From assembly GCF_937912035.1 (NCBI RefSeq), contig NZ_CALDPF010000045.1, positions 1 through 60,457 of the forward strand: a stretch of DNA of 60,457 bases, written 5' to 3'. Below the pieces are notes generated by a model. That model was not told the origin of the DNA. It did not search any database and worked only from the letters and a program-made list of their open reading frames with translations. Source of the stretch: an uncultured Bacteroides sp. GTDB taxonomy: Bacteria; Bacteroidota; Bacteroidia; Bacteroidales; Bacteroidaceae. Within the stretch, counting starts at the first letter, position 1, and every line of letters starts with the position of its first letter. This document shows positions 35,770 through 45,574 of the stretch, piece by piece. Position numbers and translations under genes: made by a program.

Positions 35770-36546
35770 ATGAAGAAGACAAAGTTCGCGGTATTGCTTA
35801 CCGCATTTATGGCAGTTTTGGGATTGAGTTCTTGTTTAGGTGAGCCGGATCCTTATTTTACAGGTACTGAAATAATGAAAGTTGATGGCTTTATGGGCTT
35901 TTATAGCTTTAAGAGTGCTGCTGGATATACTGTTGAGCCAACAAATTCAAGCTTATTAACTTCAGATATTAATACTGAATATGCATGGGTAACATATAAA
36001 TATGATACTAGAACAACTGTAATTAATAATGAAACTAAATCTATTGATGCTGAAATTCAATATCTGTTGCCTATTAGTGACATAACTTATGGATATGACG
36101 AAGAGCCAAATGTCTCTATACATACAGTTTCTGAAAATGTAAAATTTTATGATGAATATAATATCTTTATTGATTTGACTTATTTTTATAAAAGTTCAGA
36201 CGATCAGGAAGATTTAAATGAAGAACTTGATCAACATTCATTCTATTTAACTAAAGCGACAGCTGAAAATGATGATGATGTGAATGATAACACAATGGTT
36301 CTGAATTTGGTACATCAGGTTGCGGATTCAGATATTAATAAAGATAGAAAGACTTGTGGTACTGAATCACGTCATTTCAATTTGAGCTATGTTTTGGAAG
36401 GTACAAAACCAGAGAAAATAATAATCAAATTCAAACAGAATTCAAGTTCTATAGATTTGGTTGATAGCGCATACGACAGTAAGATTGAAATAAATTACAA
36501 GAATATCGTTGATACATATTTCCCAGACGGAGAATCTAATAATTAA
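35770..36546 (+). CDS. NigD-like lipoprotein
   Basis: 258 residues with lipobox LSSCLGE near residue 22. The mature protein is beta-rich, with an N-terminal OB-like part (YFTGTEIMKVDGFMGFYSF) and a C-terminal all-beta domain (FNLSYVLEGTKPEKIIIKFKQ), which matches the NigD-like family of Bacteroidales. NigD was named from a bacteriocin-linked locus in Prevotella, but most members are orphans of unknown role. No bacteriocin gene is adjacent. AT-rich codon use differs from neighbouring housekeeping genes. Confidence 0.65.
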   Translation: MKKTKFAVLLTAFMAVLGLSSCLGEPDPYFTGTEIMKVDGFMGFYSFKSAAGYTVEPTNSSLLTSDINTEYAWVTYKYDTRTTVINNETKSIDAEIQYLLPISDITYGYDEEPNVSIHTVSENVKFYDEYNIFIDLTYFYKSSDDQEDLNEELDQHSFYLTKATAENDDDVNDNTMVLNLVHQVADSDINKDRKTCGTESRHFNLSYVLEGTKPEKIIIKFKQNSSSIDLVDSAYDSKIEINYKNIVDTYFPDGESNN

Positions 36547-36579
36547 CTTTTCCCTATATTTTCTCATAACTGGTTGTTG

Positions 36580-36619
36580 ACGGGTGGTAAACATTGTTTA
36601 CTGCCCGTTTCTATTTTTT
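36580..36619 (+). terminator. Terminator of the NigD-like gene
   Basis: ACGGGTGGTAAAC pairs with GTTTACTGCCCGT around ATT (36580-36608, with one mismatch in the stem), followed by TTCTATTTTTTT. Confidence 0.9.
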
Positions 36620-36751
36620 TGTCATTATTAATAACTTTATCATTGTTTTTTTATACATTTGCGGTTCGAATTGATTTTGAAATAGCCGTTTTGCGGCAAA
36701 AGGTATTAGTAAAGATAATCAGAAACTTACAAACTTTAAAACTTAGGAAAA

Positions 36752-37321
36752 TTGAATTATAAGGATTTGTTGTCAAGGACATTATTTATACTTTCGTCAC
36801 CAGCGAAGGCTTGGGAACAGATTGCATCCGAAGGTGATGCCAAATCTGTGTTGTCGGCTTTTGTTTATCCATTGATAGGACTTTGTGGGGTAAGCGAATT
36901 TATCGGAACATTTTTCGGAAAAGAATTTATTCCTGACGTATTTCAGTTGGCACTGACACGTTGCTGTGCAGTTGCTGTAGCTCTATTCGGAGGCTTTTTC
37001 CTCTCTTCTTATCTTATTGATAAGATGTTGCAGAAATGGTTTGACACAAACTTGTCTAAGGACATGATAACAGTGTTTGTGGCATATTCCATGACTGTCA
37101 AATTTGTGCTTGATATGCTCAGTAGTCTGTTGTCATTAAAACTTCTTCTTGTAATACTTCAGATTTATACACTGTTTGTTGTTTTCGAAGGTACAAGGAG
37201 ATTTCTTAAAATTAGTGAGGATAAGGTTACATTGTTTACTTTGGTAGCCACAATTGTAATTCTGTTGTGTCCGTCTCTCATAGAGTTTGTTTTTAATAAA
37301 TTGTCTGTAACTCTTCGCTGA
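36752..37321 (+). CDS. Yip1-domain membrane protein with TTG start
   Basis: 189 residues with five or so hydrophobic segments. The opening YKDLLSRTLFILSSPAKAWEQ is typical of bacterial Yip1/DUF1282 proteins (short soluble start ending in P..AW..I, then membrane helices). Function unknown. The only sensible start is TTG at 36752, preceded by AGGA five bases upstream. The first in-frame ATG falls far inside, after the first membrane segments. It is followed by smpB and metH in the same direction with short gaps. Confidence 0.7.
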   Translation: MNYKDLLSRTLFILSSPAKAWEQIASEGDAKSVLSAFVYPLIGLCGVSEFIGTFFGKEFIPDVFQLALTRCCAVAVALFGGFFLSSYLIDKMLQKWFDTNLSKDMITVFVAYSMTVKFVLDMLSSLLSLKLLLVILQIYTLFVVFEGTRRFLKISEDKVTLFTLVATIVILLCPSLIEFVFNKLSVTLR

Positions 37322-37349
37322 TTAGTGGAGATAAAAAGAAAGATTGATT

Positions 37350-37811
37350 ATGAAGAATCAGACCAATAACAATATAAATATAAAGAACAAGCGTGCCTCG
37401 TTCGATTATGAATTTATAGATACATATACAGCCGGAATAGTGCTGACCGGAACAGAAATAAAGTCCATAAGACAAGGGAAGGCAAGTCTTGTGGATACTT
37501 TCTGTTTTTTTTCTAAGGGGGAACTTTGGGTGAAGAATATGCACATCGCAGAATATTTCTATGGATCGTACAATAATCATCTTGCACGACGTGACCGTAA
37601 ACTTCTTCTGAATAAAAAGGAGCTTCGCAAATTGCAGCGTGGAATTCAGGAAACAGGGTTTACCATTGTCCCGACACGTATGTTTATCAATGAACGTGGA
37701 TTGGCTAAGGTGGTTATAGCACTTGCTAAAGGTAAGAAACAGTACGATAAGCGTGAAACGCTTAAAGAGAAAGATGACAAGAGAATGATGGATCGTATGT
37801 TTAAGAGATAA
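37350..37811 (+). CDS. smpB: SsrA-binding protein SmpB
   Basis: 153 residues. Conserved core: KRASFDYEFIDTYTAGIVLTGTEIKSIR, AYEYFYG-like loop (HIAEYFYGS), and HLARRDRKLLL, with a basic tail (KKQYDKRETLKEKDDKRMMDR). SmpB carries tmRNA to stalled ribosomes for trans-translation. The ATG at 37350 is used rather than an in-frame TTG two codons upstream. No ssrA gene is in the window. Confidence 0.95.
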   Translation: MKNQTNNNINIKNKRASFDYEFIDTYTAGIVLTGTEIKSIRQGKASLVDTFCFFSKGELWVKNMHIAEYFYGSYNNHLARRDRKLLLNKKELRKLQRGIQETGFTIVPTRMFINERGLAKVVIALAKGKKQYDKRETLKEKDDKRMMDRMFKR

Positions 37812-37820
37812 ACATAGTAT

Positions 37821-40580
37821 ATGCTGACAAAATCAATACAACAACTATTAGACGAGCGTATTCTGGTTCTTGATGGAGCCATGGGTACGATGATACAAAG
37901 ATATGGACTGACAGAGGAAGATTTCCGTGGAGATCGTTTCAAGGAACTTCCGGGACAGCAGAAAGGAAATAATGACTTGCTTTGTCTTACACGCCCTGAT
38001 GTGATAGAGGAAATACACAGAAAATATCTTCAGGCAGGGGCGGACATAATTGAAACTAACAGTTTTAATGCAACTCCGGTATCGATGGCGGACTATCATG
38101 CCGAACACCTTTGCCGTGAGATAAATCTTGAGGCTGCACGTCTGGCAAGAAAGGTGGCAGATGAGTATACTGCCATGAATACTGACAAACCGAGGTTTGT
38201 GGCAGGTTCGGTGGGACCTACAAACAAAACTTGTTCAATGAGTCCTGATGTGAATAATCCTGCATATCGTGCGCTTACATTCGATGAACTTTGTTCTGCA
38301 TATTGCATCCAGATGGAAGCATTGATTGAGGGTGGAGTAGATGCGATTCTCATAGAAACTATTTTTGATACTCTGAATGCCAAGGCAGCGATAATGGCTG
38401 CCGAGAAATCTATGCAGAAGACTGGCAGAAAAGTACCATTGATGCTTTCTGTTACAGTATCTGATATTGCCGGAAGAACTTTGTCCGGACAGACTCTTGA
38501 TGCTTTTCTTGCTTCTGTACAACATGCAGACATATTGTCTGTAGGACTTAACTGCTCGTTCGGAGCTAAACAGCTTAAACCTTTCCTGGAAGCTCTGGCT
38601 GTCCGCGCACCGTATTATATAAGCGCGTATCCGAATGCAGGCTTGCCGAATAGTTTGGGACAGTACGACCAGACTCCGGAGCAGATGGCAGAGGAAGTAA
38701 AAGAGTATATCAATGAAGGACTGGTGAACATAATCGGTGGTTGCTGTGGTACTACAGAGGAATATATAGCCAAATATCAGGAACTGATAAAGGATGCTGT
38801 TCCACATAAACCTGTGTCAAAACCTCAGTATATGTGGCTTTCAGGTCTCGAACTTATGGAGCTTACACCGGAAGTGAGATTTGTCAATGTTGGCGAAAGA
38901 TGCAATGTCGCCGGTTCAAGGAAATTTCTCCGTCTGATAAACGAAAAGAAATACGATGAGGCTCTTTCCATTGCACGAAAGCAGGTGGAAGACGGAGCTC
39001 TTGTGATAGATGTCAATATGGATGACGGTCTGCTTGATGCAGCCTCTGAAATGACTACTTTCCTTAACCTCATGGCGTCGGAACCGGAGATAGCGCGTGT
39101 GCCTGTGATGATTGACTCGTCTAAATGGGACGTTATTCTGGCCGGATTGAAATGTGTGCAGGGAAAGTGTGTGGTAAACTCTATCTCCCTAAAAGAAGGT
39201 GAAGAGATGTTTATAGAACATGCACGTACTGTCAAGGCATTCGGTGCCGCTGTTATAGTTATGGCATTCGACGAGCAGGGACAGGCAGATACATACGAAC
39301 GCAAGATTTCAGTGTGCGAACGTGCATATCGTATTTTGACAGAGGTTGTAGGTTTCAATCCACACGATATAATATTCGACCCTAACGTTCTGGCTGTGGC
39401 AACAGGAATAGAGGAGCATAACAACTATGCCGTTGACTTTATACGCGCTACAGGCTGGATAAAGAAAAATCTTCCGGGAGCACACATCAGTGGTGGTGTC
39501 AGCAATCTCTCTTTCTCGTTCCGTGGAAATAATTATATCCGCGAGGCAATGCATGCTGTGTTCCTTTATCATGCAATCCGGCAGGGAATGGATATGGGCA
39601 TTGTAAATCCGGGAACATCTGTTTTATATACAGACATTCCGGCTGATGTGCTTGAAAGAATAGAGGATGTAGTGCTTAATCGTCGGCCGGATGCAGCGGA
39701 AAGACTGATAGAGACTGCAGAAAGATTGAAGGCAGAAAAGGAAGGGCAGACCGAGGAACAGGCTTCTTCGTCTAAGATTGTATGGCGTGAAGGAACTACA
39801 GTTGAAGAAAGATTGAAGTATGCTTTGGTTAAAGGAGTAAGCGATTTCCTTGAAGAGGATCTTAACGAAGCTCTTGATAAGTATCCCAATGCCGTAAGTA
39901 TAATAGAAGGCCCTTTGATGGACGGAATGAACCATGTGGGCGAATTGTTCGGCTCTGGTAAGATGTTCTTACCTCAGGTGGTCAAGACTGCCCGTACGAT
40001 GAAGAAGGCTGTGGCTGTACTTCAGCCATATATTGAGGCGGAAAAGAAGGATGGTGCTGCAAGTGCAGGAAAAGTTCTTCTTGCCACTGTTAAAGGTGAT
40101 GTGCACGACATAGGTAAGAATATTGTTGGTGTGGTAATGGCATGTAATAATTTCGAGATTATAGACCTTGGTGTTATGGTGCCTGCAGACAAGATTATAG
40201 AGACTGCCATACGTGAGAAGGTTGATATAGTAGGGTTGAGTGGACTGATTACTCCTTCGCTTGACGAAATGGTTCATACGGTTTCGGAAATGGAACGTGC
40301 AGGACTTGATATACCTGTCATAGTGGGTGGAGCTACAACTTCCAAATTGCATACGGCTTTAAAGATTGTACCTGCATATCATGCCCCGGTGGTTCATCTG
40401 AAGGATGCGTCGCAGAATGCTCCTGTAGCTGCAAAGCTGCTTAATCCGGAGCTGAAGGAGATATTTGTTAAAGATTTGTATGATGAATATAAGGCTCTGA
40501 CTGACGCTCATCAGGAAAAGAAGGTGAATGTGGTATCTCTGGATGAGGCTCGTGAAAACAGACTTAAACTTTGGGATTGA
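37821..40580 (+). CDS. metH: Cobalamin-dependent methionine synthase without activation domain
   Basis: 919 residues. Homocysteine-binding barrel with zinc cysteines (GLNCSFG, GGCCGTT); pterin/methyl-THF domain from about residue 340 (RFVNVGERCNVAGSRKF, DVNMDDG); cap and B12-binding domain with DVHDIGKNIVGVV near residue 757. The protein ends after the B12 domain (EARENRLKLWD), so the C-terminal AdoMet-dependent reactivation domain of the ~1200-residue E. coli enzyme is absent. Bacteroides homologues are commonly this short, so reactivation is presumably done by another protein. It lies 9 bases after smpB. No B12 riboswitch is seen. Confidence 0.93.
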   Translation: MLTKSIQQLLDERILVLDGAMGTMIQRYGLTEEDFRGDRFKELPGQQKGNNDLLCLTRPDVIEEIHRKYLQAGADIIETNSFNATPVSMADYHAEHLCREINLEAARLARKVADEYTAMNTDKPRFVAGSVGPTNKTCSMSPDVNNPAYRALTFDELCSAYCIQMEALIEGGVDAILIETIFDTLNAKAAIMAAEKSMQKTGRKVPLMLSVTVSDIAGRTLSGQTLDAFLASVQHADILSVGLNCSFGAKQLKPFLEALAVRAPYYISAYPNAGLPNSLGQYDQTPEQMAEEVKEYINEGLVNIIGGCCGTTEEYIAKYQELIKDAVPHKPVSKPQYMWLSGLELMELTPEVRFVNVGERCNVAGSRKFLRLINEKKYDEALSIARKQVEDGALVIDVNMDDGLLDAASEMTTFLNLMASEPEIARVPVMIDSSKWDVILAGLKCVQGKCVVNSISLKEGEEMFIEHARTVKAFGAAVIVMAFDEQGQADTYERKISVCERAYRILTEVVGFNPHDIIFDPNVLAVATGIEEHNNYAVDFIRATGWIKKNLPGAHISGGVSNLSFSFRGNNYIREAMHAVFLYHAIRQGMDMGIVNPGTSVLYTDIPADVLERIEDVVLNRRPDAAERLIETAERLKAEKEGQTEEQASSSKIVWREGTTVEERLKYALVKGVSDFLEEDLNEALDKYPNAVSIIEGPLMDGMNHVGELFGSGKMFLPQVVKTARTMKKAVAVLQPYIEAEKKDGAASAGKVLLATVKGDVHDIGKNIVGVVMACNNFEIIDLGVMVPADKIIETAIREKVDIVGLSGLITPSLDEMVHTVSEMERAGLDIPVIVGGATTSKLHTALKIVPAYHAPVVHLKDASQNAPVAAKLLNPELKEIFVKDLYDEYKALTDAHQEKKVNVVSLDEARENRLKLWD

Positions 40581-40643
40581 TTATTAATGGCACTATAAAA
40601 TATTTTGTGTAAATGGGAATACGGGATTCAGAAAAGTTTAAAA

Positions 40644-40664
40644 GTTATAATTGTGCATTATAAC
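40644..40664. promoter_or_regulatory. Perfect palindrome upstream of the MG2 gene pair
   Basis: GTTATAAT-TGTGC-ATTATAAC, 8-bp arms with a 5-nt centre, 112 bases before the first MG2 gene. It could be an operator or part of a metH terminator. Confidence 0.35.
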
Positions 40665-40775
40665 ATTTAATAACCTTATCATTTACTAGTTAACAGAAAA
40701 AATATATTTATTCTTATTTCGAATATACGTTAATTTAATTATATCGAATTCTAGTAAAATTAGTTTTCCCAGTAA

Positions 40776-43052
40776 ATGAAAACAAGCAAAATTTTAATAC
40801 AGTTTTTAATATTATTGTTTGCGTTATCTGTTAACGGACAAACACTATCTGATGAGCTGACCTATCTCCAGACAGACAAGGGTATCTACGAGACAGGCGA
40901 AGACCTGTGGTTCAAGTCGTATGTATTCGACCGTAGCAACCTTTCACTCTCGGGTGCAGGCAGAACACTGTTCGTTGAAATGCTTGATGGTAGTGACAGC
41001 ATCGTATGGCAGGAGAAGTATCCCATACAGTCCGGCATATCTGAGGGACATATCTATTTGGACAAGAACCTCAAACCTGGAGACTACCGGATACATGCCT
41101 ACACAAAGTATTCATTCACGGCTGATACATTGAGACCTTACCATCCGAAATTGATACGCATCTTAAAGAACATAACTGACAAAGGACATGTACAAGACAG
41201 TGAAACAGTACGGAAAGTTTCTCGCCTGTCCTTCTTTCCTGAAGGCGGCAGTCTCATAGACGGTGTGGCGGCAAAGGTGGCTTTCAAGGGCACCGACAAG
41301 AAAGGGATGCCCGCAGATGTTAAGGGCGAGCTTCGTGAGGACGGCAGACGTATAGCACGTCTGGAGTCTCTTCATGACGGCATGGGTATGTTCATGCTTC
41401 TTCCCCACAAGGGTTCTCGTTATACCGCAGTCCTTGATGACGGTACTGAACATGATTTTCCAGATATTGAATCCTCCGGTCTTTCGCTCCATTTAAGGAA
41501 GCAGACCGAGGAGTATATGGAGTTCCTTCTTTCACAACAGAAGGGTGCAGCTCCTCAGCGGATACGTCTTGAGGGAAAGATGAGGGGCGTGAAGTACTGC
41601 ATGGCCGAAGGAATCCTGAATGAAATCCTGAAGGTAAGGATTCCTGTGAGCGAGTTCCCTCTTCAGGGTATAGCTGAGTTTACGCTTTACGATAATAATG
41701 GGCTTCCCGTTGCGGAACGTCTTGTCTACCTGAATCCCAAAAGGAAACTGAACATAGAGATAAAGACTGACAAGGAGAGATACGCCACAAGGGAGAAAGG
41801 TAAAGTCTCAGTCCGTGTGTCTGATGAACATGGCAAACCCGTCGTGGCACACCTTGGTCTGAGTATCTTCGATGCCTCATACATCAATGAGGCTGTTCCT
41901 GAGAACATGCTTTCCTACTGCATGCTGTCCTCCGAGATAAGGGGCAACATACACAATCCTGCATACTATTTCAATGACGGGAACAAAGACAGGCTCCGTT
42001 CGCTTGACCTTCTTCTGCTCACCCAAGGTTGGAGAAGGTACGTATGGGAGAACTTTGATGAAACCAAAGAGCCGGCCATCTTCCTGTCTGACGAGATTTT
42101 AGGAAGACAGACCATAGGCAAGAAAAGGAAACGTAATGATGTTGGAAACGTGCAGCAGCTTCTTCAGGTTTCCGGACCGGATGCGGATACACAGTTCGTC
42201 ATGACAGACTCGATGGGGAACTTCGCAGTCCCTACCGAACAGATGCTTGCCTTGCGTGGCGGCTATGTCTATCTGAAACCTATGCTTGACAAGGACGAGT
42301 ACAAGCCGGAGGTGTCGTTCAAGGCTGATTTTCCGATAGCAGACAGTCTGAGAAGCCATCTCAGATGCCATACCGCATTTCAAGACATGAATCTTGTGAA
42401 GTCAGTAGAAAAGTTTGACAATTCCGTCATAAGCCGTGACAGCAGTATCCTTCTGTCCGAGGTGACCGTTACAGGAACGAAAGGAAGGGTATTCAGGGAC
42501 AAGATGATGGGAAGACTGGACAGTCTGGCGCAGATGGATGTAGGAGGAGCATGGGTGTGTGAATGTAAAAGTTTAAATCACGCATTAAATGATTATAACG
42601 GATATTCACATCATCCTGAAGGTTGCGCCGAAACAAGATATTCAGGGAAAAGACTACGTCCTGTCATAGGAGAGACTTATGTACTTATAAAATATGAGCC
42701 TGTAGGAGAAAACGGAGACTGGATATTAACAGACTCAAAAATGATAACCTGGACAGGTGAAGAGTTTACCGAAGAAGAACTACTGAGGATGAACAATCTG
42801 TTCAGAACCAAGGGCTACTACGGCAAGCGCGAGTTCTATAAGCCTGCGGAAGCTGACATGCTGCTGCCTATGCCAGATGCACGTAACGTCCTTATGTGGA
42901 AACCGGACATAATCACGGACGAGAAGGGATGCGCGGAGGTGGAGTTCTTCTGCTCAGACATAAACACCGGATTCGTGGGAGTGATTGAGGGGACTGACGG
43001 AACGGGTAGCCTTGGTACATCGCAATGTGAGTTCAGAGTAATAAAACATTGA
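40776..43052 (+). CDS. MG2-domain exported protein, copy 1 of tandem pair
   Basis: 758 residues with a signal peptide (ILIQFLILLFALSVNG). Directly after it comes an alpha-2-macroglobulin MG2 module (QTDKGIYETGEDLWFKSYVFD), further beta-sandwich modules, LLLTQGWRRYVWENFDE near residue 415, a carboxypeptidase-regulatory/plug-like part, and a C-terminal module ending in CEFRVIKH. Such proteins sit in the Bacteroidota envelope; function unknown. Residues ~588-665 form a variable cassette with WVCEC and NDYNGYSHHPEGC. Codon use is more GC-rich than in neighbouring genes, except in this cassette. The next gene is nearly the same. Confidence 0.75.
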   Translation: MKTSKILIQFLILLFALSVNGQTLSDELTYLQTDKGIYETGEDLWFKSYVFDRSNLSLSGAGRTLFVEMLDGSDSIVWQEKYPIQSGISEGHIYLDKNLKPGDYRIHAYTKYSFTADTLRPYHPKLIRILKNITDKGHVQDSETVRKVSRLSFFPEGGSLIDGVAAKVAFKGTDKKGMPADVKGELREDGRRIARLESLHDGMGMFMLLPHKGSRYTAVLDDGTEHDFPDIESSGLSLHLRKQTEEYMEFLLSQQKGAAPQRIRLEGKMRGVKYCMAEGILNEILKVRIPVSEFPLQGIAEFTLYDNNGLPVAERLVYLNPKRKLNIEIKTDKERYATREKGKVSVRVSDEHGKPVVAHLGLSIFDASYINEAVPENMLSYCMLSSEIRGNIHNPAYYFNDGNKDRLRSLDLLLLTQGWRRYVWENFDETKEPAIFLSDEILGRQTIGKKRKRNDVGNVQQLLQVSGPDADTQFVMTDSMGNFAVPTEQMLALRGGYVYLKPMLDKDEYKPEVSFKADFPIADSLRSHLRCHTAFQDMNLVKSVEKFDNSVISRDSSILLSEVTVTGTKGRVFRDKMMGRLDSLAQMDVGGAWVCECKSLNHALNDYNGYSHHPEGCAETRYSGKRLRPVIGETYVLIKYEPVGENGDWILTDSKMITWTGEEFTEEELLRMNNLFRTKGYYGKREFYKPAEADMLLPMPDARNVLMWKPDIITDEKGCAEVEFFCSDINTGFVGVIEGTDGTGSLGTSQCEFRVIKH

Positions 43053-44869
43053 CTTTATTTATAACCGAGCCATGTGTAAGGTTTGAAAGTGTCATTTAAA
43101 TGATAAATTATAATGGAACTAAAACATAAAATAATGCTTCTTAAGCCTTTGATGCTTCTTTTCCTTCTTGTCTCCTTTCATGGTATCCATTCCCAGAACC
43201 GGACAGATGAACTGACCTATCTCCAGACCGACAAGGGCATCTACGAGACGGGTGAAGACCTGTGGTTCAAGTCGTATGTATTCGACCGTAGCACCCTTTC
43301 ACTCTCGGGTGCAGGCAGAACACTTTTCGTTGAAATGCTTGACGGCAGTGACAGCATCGTATGGCAGGAGAAGTACCCCATACAGTCCGGCATATCTGAG
43401 GGACATGTCTATTTGGACAAGAACCTCAGACCTGGAGACTACCGGATACATGCCTACACAAAGTATTCATTCACGGCTGATACATTGAGACCTTACCATC
43501 CGAAATTGATACGCATCTTAAAGAACATAACTGACAAAGGACATGTACAAGACAGTGAAACAGTACGGAAAGTTTCTCGCCTGTCCTTCTTTCCTGAAGG
43601 CGGCAGTCTCATAGACGGTGTGGCGGCAAAGGTGGCTTTCAAGGGCACCGACAAGAAAGGGATGCCCGCAGATGTTAAGGGCGAGCTTCGTGAGGACGGC
43701 AGACGTATAGCACGTCTGGAGTCTCTTCATGACGGCATGGGTATGTTCATGCTTCTTCCCCACAAGGGTTCTCGTTATACCGCAGTCCTTGATGACGGTA
43801 CTGAACATGATTTTCCAGATATTGAATCCTCCGGTCTTTCGCTCCATTTAAGGAAGCAGACCGAGGAGTATATGGAGTTCCTTCTTTCACAACAGAAGGG
43901 TGCAGCTCCTCAGCGGATACGTCTTGAGGGAAAGATGAGGGGCGTGAAGTACTGCATGGCCGAAGGAATCCTGAATGAAATCCTGAAGGTAAGGATTCCT
44001 GTGAGCGAGTTCCCTCTTCAGGGTATAGCTGAGTTTACGCTTTACGATAATAATGGGCTTCCCGTTGCGGAACGTCTTGTCTACCTGAATCCCAAAAGGA
44101 AACTGAACATAGAGATAAAGACTGACAAGGAGAGATACGCCACAAGGGAGAAAGGTAAAGTCTCAGTCCGTGTGTCTGATGAACATGGCAAACCCGTCGT
44201 GGCACACCTTGGTCTGAGTATCTTCGATGCCTCATACATCAATGAGGCTGTTCCTGAGAACATGCTTTCCTACTGCATGCTGTCCTCCGAGATAAGGGGC
44301 AACATACACAATCCTGCATACTATTTCAATGACGGGAACAAAGACAGGCTCCGTTCGCTTGACCTTCTTCTGCTCACCCAAGGTTGGAGAAGGTACGTAT
44401 GGGAGAACTTTGATGAAACCAAAGAGCCGGCCATCTTCCTGTCTGACGAGATTTTAGGAAGACAGACCATAGGCAAGAAAAGGAAACGTAATGATGTTGG
44501 AAACGTGCAGCAGCTTCTTCAGGTTTCCGGACCGGATGCGGATACACAGTTCGTCATGACAGACTCGATGGGGAACTTCGCAGTCCCTACCGAACAGATG
44601 CTTGCCTTGCGTGGCGGCTATGTCTATCTGAAACCTATGCTTGACAAGGACGAGTACAAGCCGGAGGTGTCGTTCAAGGCTGATTTTCCGATAGCAGACA
44701 GTCTGAGAAGCCATCTCAGATGCCATACCGCATTTCAAGACATGAATCTTGTGAAGTCAGTAGAAAAGTTTGACAATTCCGTCATAAGCCGTGACAGCAG
44801 TATCCTTCTGTCCGAGGTGACCGTTACAGGAACGAAAGGAAGGGTATTCAGGGACAAGATGATGGGAAG
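41075..44869. repeat. 1440-bp identical direct repeat within the MG2 gene pair
   Basis: Bases 41075-42514 and 43430-44869 (offset 2355) show no difference that I could find by eye. They are bounded by single mismatches at 41074/43429 and 42515/44870. The flanking 5' parts differ at roughly one base in twenty. After the block comes a sharply divergent stretch of about 220 bases, and then a similar 3' end. This indicates recent gene conversion or duplication. Confidence 0.85.
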
Positions 44870-45407
44870 GCTGGACAGTCTGGCGCAGATAGAGGTTGGT
44901 GTAGCTTGGGTATGCGGATGTAGTGCCGGTTATGAGAAAAGCTACTTGAACGACTATAATGGATATTCACACCATCCGGTAGGATGCCCTTGTCCTCCTC
45001 CTAAAACAAGAAGACCACCTGTTAGAGGAGAGACGTATAGACTTATAAAATATGAGCCAATGGGGGAAGATCAAAGTTGGGTAGTAACAAAGATAGATCA
45101 TATAACCTGGACAGGAGAGGAGTTTACAGAAGAAGAACTACTGAGGATGAACAATTTGTTCAGAACCAAAGGGTACTACGGCAAGCGCGAATTCTATAAG
45201 CCTGAGGAAGCTGACATGCTGCTGCCAATGCCCGATGCACGCAACGTCCTGATGTGGAAACCGGACATAATTACGGACGAAAACGGATGTGCTGAAGTGG
45301 AGTTCTTCTGCTCAGACATCAATACCGGATTCGTGGGAGTGATTGAGGGGACTGACGGAACGGGTAATATAGGGACTTCTATCTGTGAGTTTAACGTATT
45401 GAAGTGA
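43113..45407 (+). CDS. MG2-domain exported protein, copy 2 of tandem pair
   Basis: 764 residues, 61 bases after copy 1. Signal peptide region LLKPLMLLFLLVSFHGIHS (start at 43113 or at the ATG at 43134). It has the same domain order as copy 1, and the stretch from PGDYRIHAY to DSLAQ is identical. The cassette at residues ~594-670 differs: WVCGCSAGYEK, then NDYNGYSHHPVGCPC and a proline-rich PPPKTRRPP. Both cassettes keep three or more cysteines and NDYNGYSHHP, so the cysteine pattern rather than the whole sequence is conserved. Function unknown; ligand or partner recognition by the cassette is a guess. Confidence 0.75.
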   Translation: MELKHKIMLLKPLMLLFLLVSFHGIHSQNRTDELTYLQTDKGIYETGEDLWFKSYVFDRSTLSLSGAGRTLFVEMLDGSDSIVWQEKYPIQSGISEGHVYLDKNLRPGDYRIHAYTKYSFTADTLRPYHPKLIRILKNITDKGHVQDSETVRKVSRLSFFPEGGSLIDGVAAKVAFKGTDKKGMPADVKGELREDGRRIARLESLHDGMGMFMLLPHKGSRYTAVLDDGTEHDFPDIESSGLSLHLRKQTEEYMEFLLSQQKGAAPQRIRLEGKMRGVKYCMAEGILNEILKVRIPVSEFPLQGIAEFTLYDNNGLPVAERLVYLNPKRKLNIEIKTDKERYATREKGKVSVRVSDEHGKPVVAHLGLSIFDASYINEAVPENMLSYCMLSSEIRGNIHNPAYYFNDGNKDRLRSLDLLLLTQGWRRYVWENFDETKEPAIFLSDEILGRQTIGKKRKRNDVGNVQQLLQVSGPDADTQFVMTDSMGNFAVPTEQMLALRGGYVYLKPMLDKDEYKPEVSFKADFPIADSLRSHLRCHTAFQDMNLVKSVEKFDNSVISRDSSILLSEVTVTGTKGRVFRDKMMGRLDSLAQIEVGVAWVCGCSAGYEKSYLNDYNGYSHHPVGCPCPPPKTRRPPVRGETYRLIKYEPMGEDQSWVVTKIDHITWTGEEFTEEELLRMNNLFRTKGYYGKREFYKPEEADMLLPMPDARNVLMWKPDIITDENGCAEVEFFCSDINTGFVGVIEGTDGTGNIGTSICEFNVLK

Positions 45408-45521
45408 CAATAGCAAAGATATGGTATCTTCTTATATTTCTCGCAATTATTAATTTGACTATCTAAAATCAAAAAGCCAACAAACTCCAAATGAGAATAT
45501 AAGCTCAAACAAAAAAATCCT

Positions 45522-45529
45522 TACCTTTG
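45522..45529 (+). promoter_or_regulatory. -7 element of the TlpA-like gene
   Basis: TACCTTTG, a full consensus match, 45 bases before the ATG at 45575. Confidence 0.5.
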
Positions 45530-45574
45530 GGTCTCAATAACATAATATGTCATAAAACTTAAACTCTATTGTAT

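Noticed and set aside
36574..36762. Possible 62-codon gene
   Set aside because: It covers the hairpin terminator of the NigD-like gene and the upstream region of the Yip1 gene; composition is not coding-like.
37350..40580. Cobalamin riboswitch before metH
   Set aside because: metH starts 9 bases after smpB, leaving no room, and no B12-box-like sequence was seen upstream of smpB.
40776..45407. Tandem MG2 genes as an assembly duplication
   Set aside because: The 5' ends, cassettes and 3' ends differ clearly, so both copies are real; only the middle block is identical.
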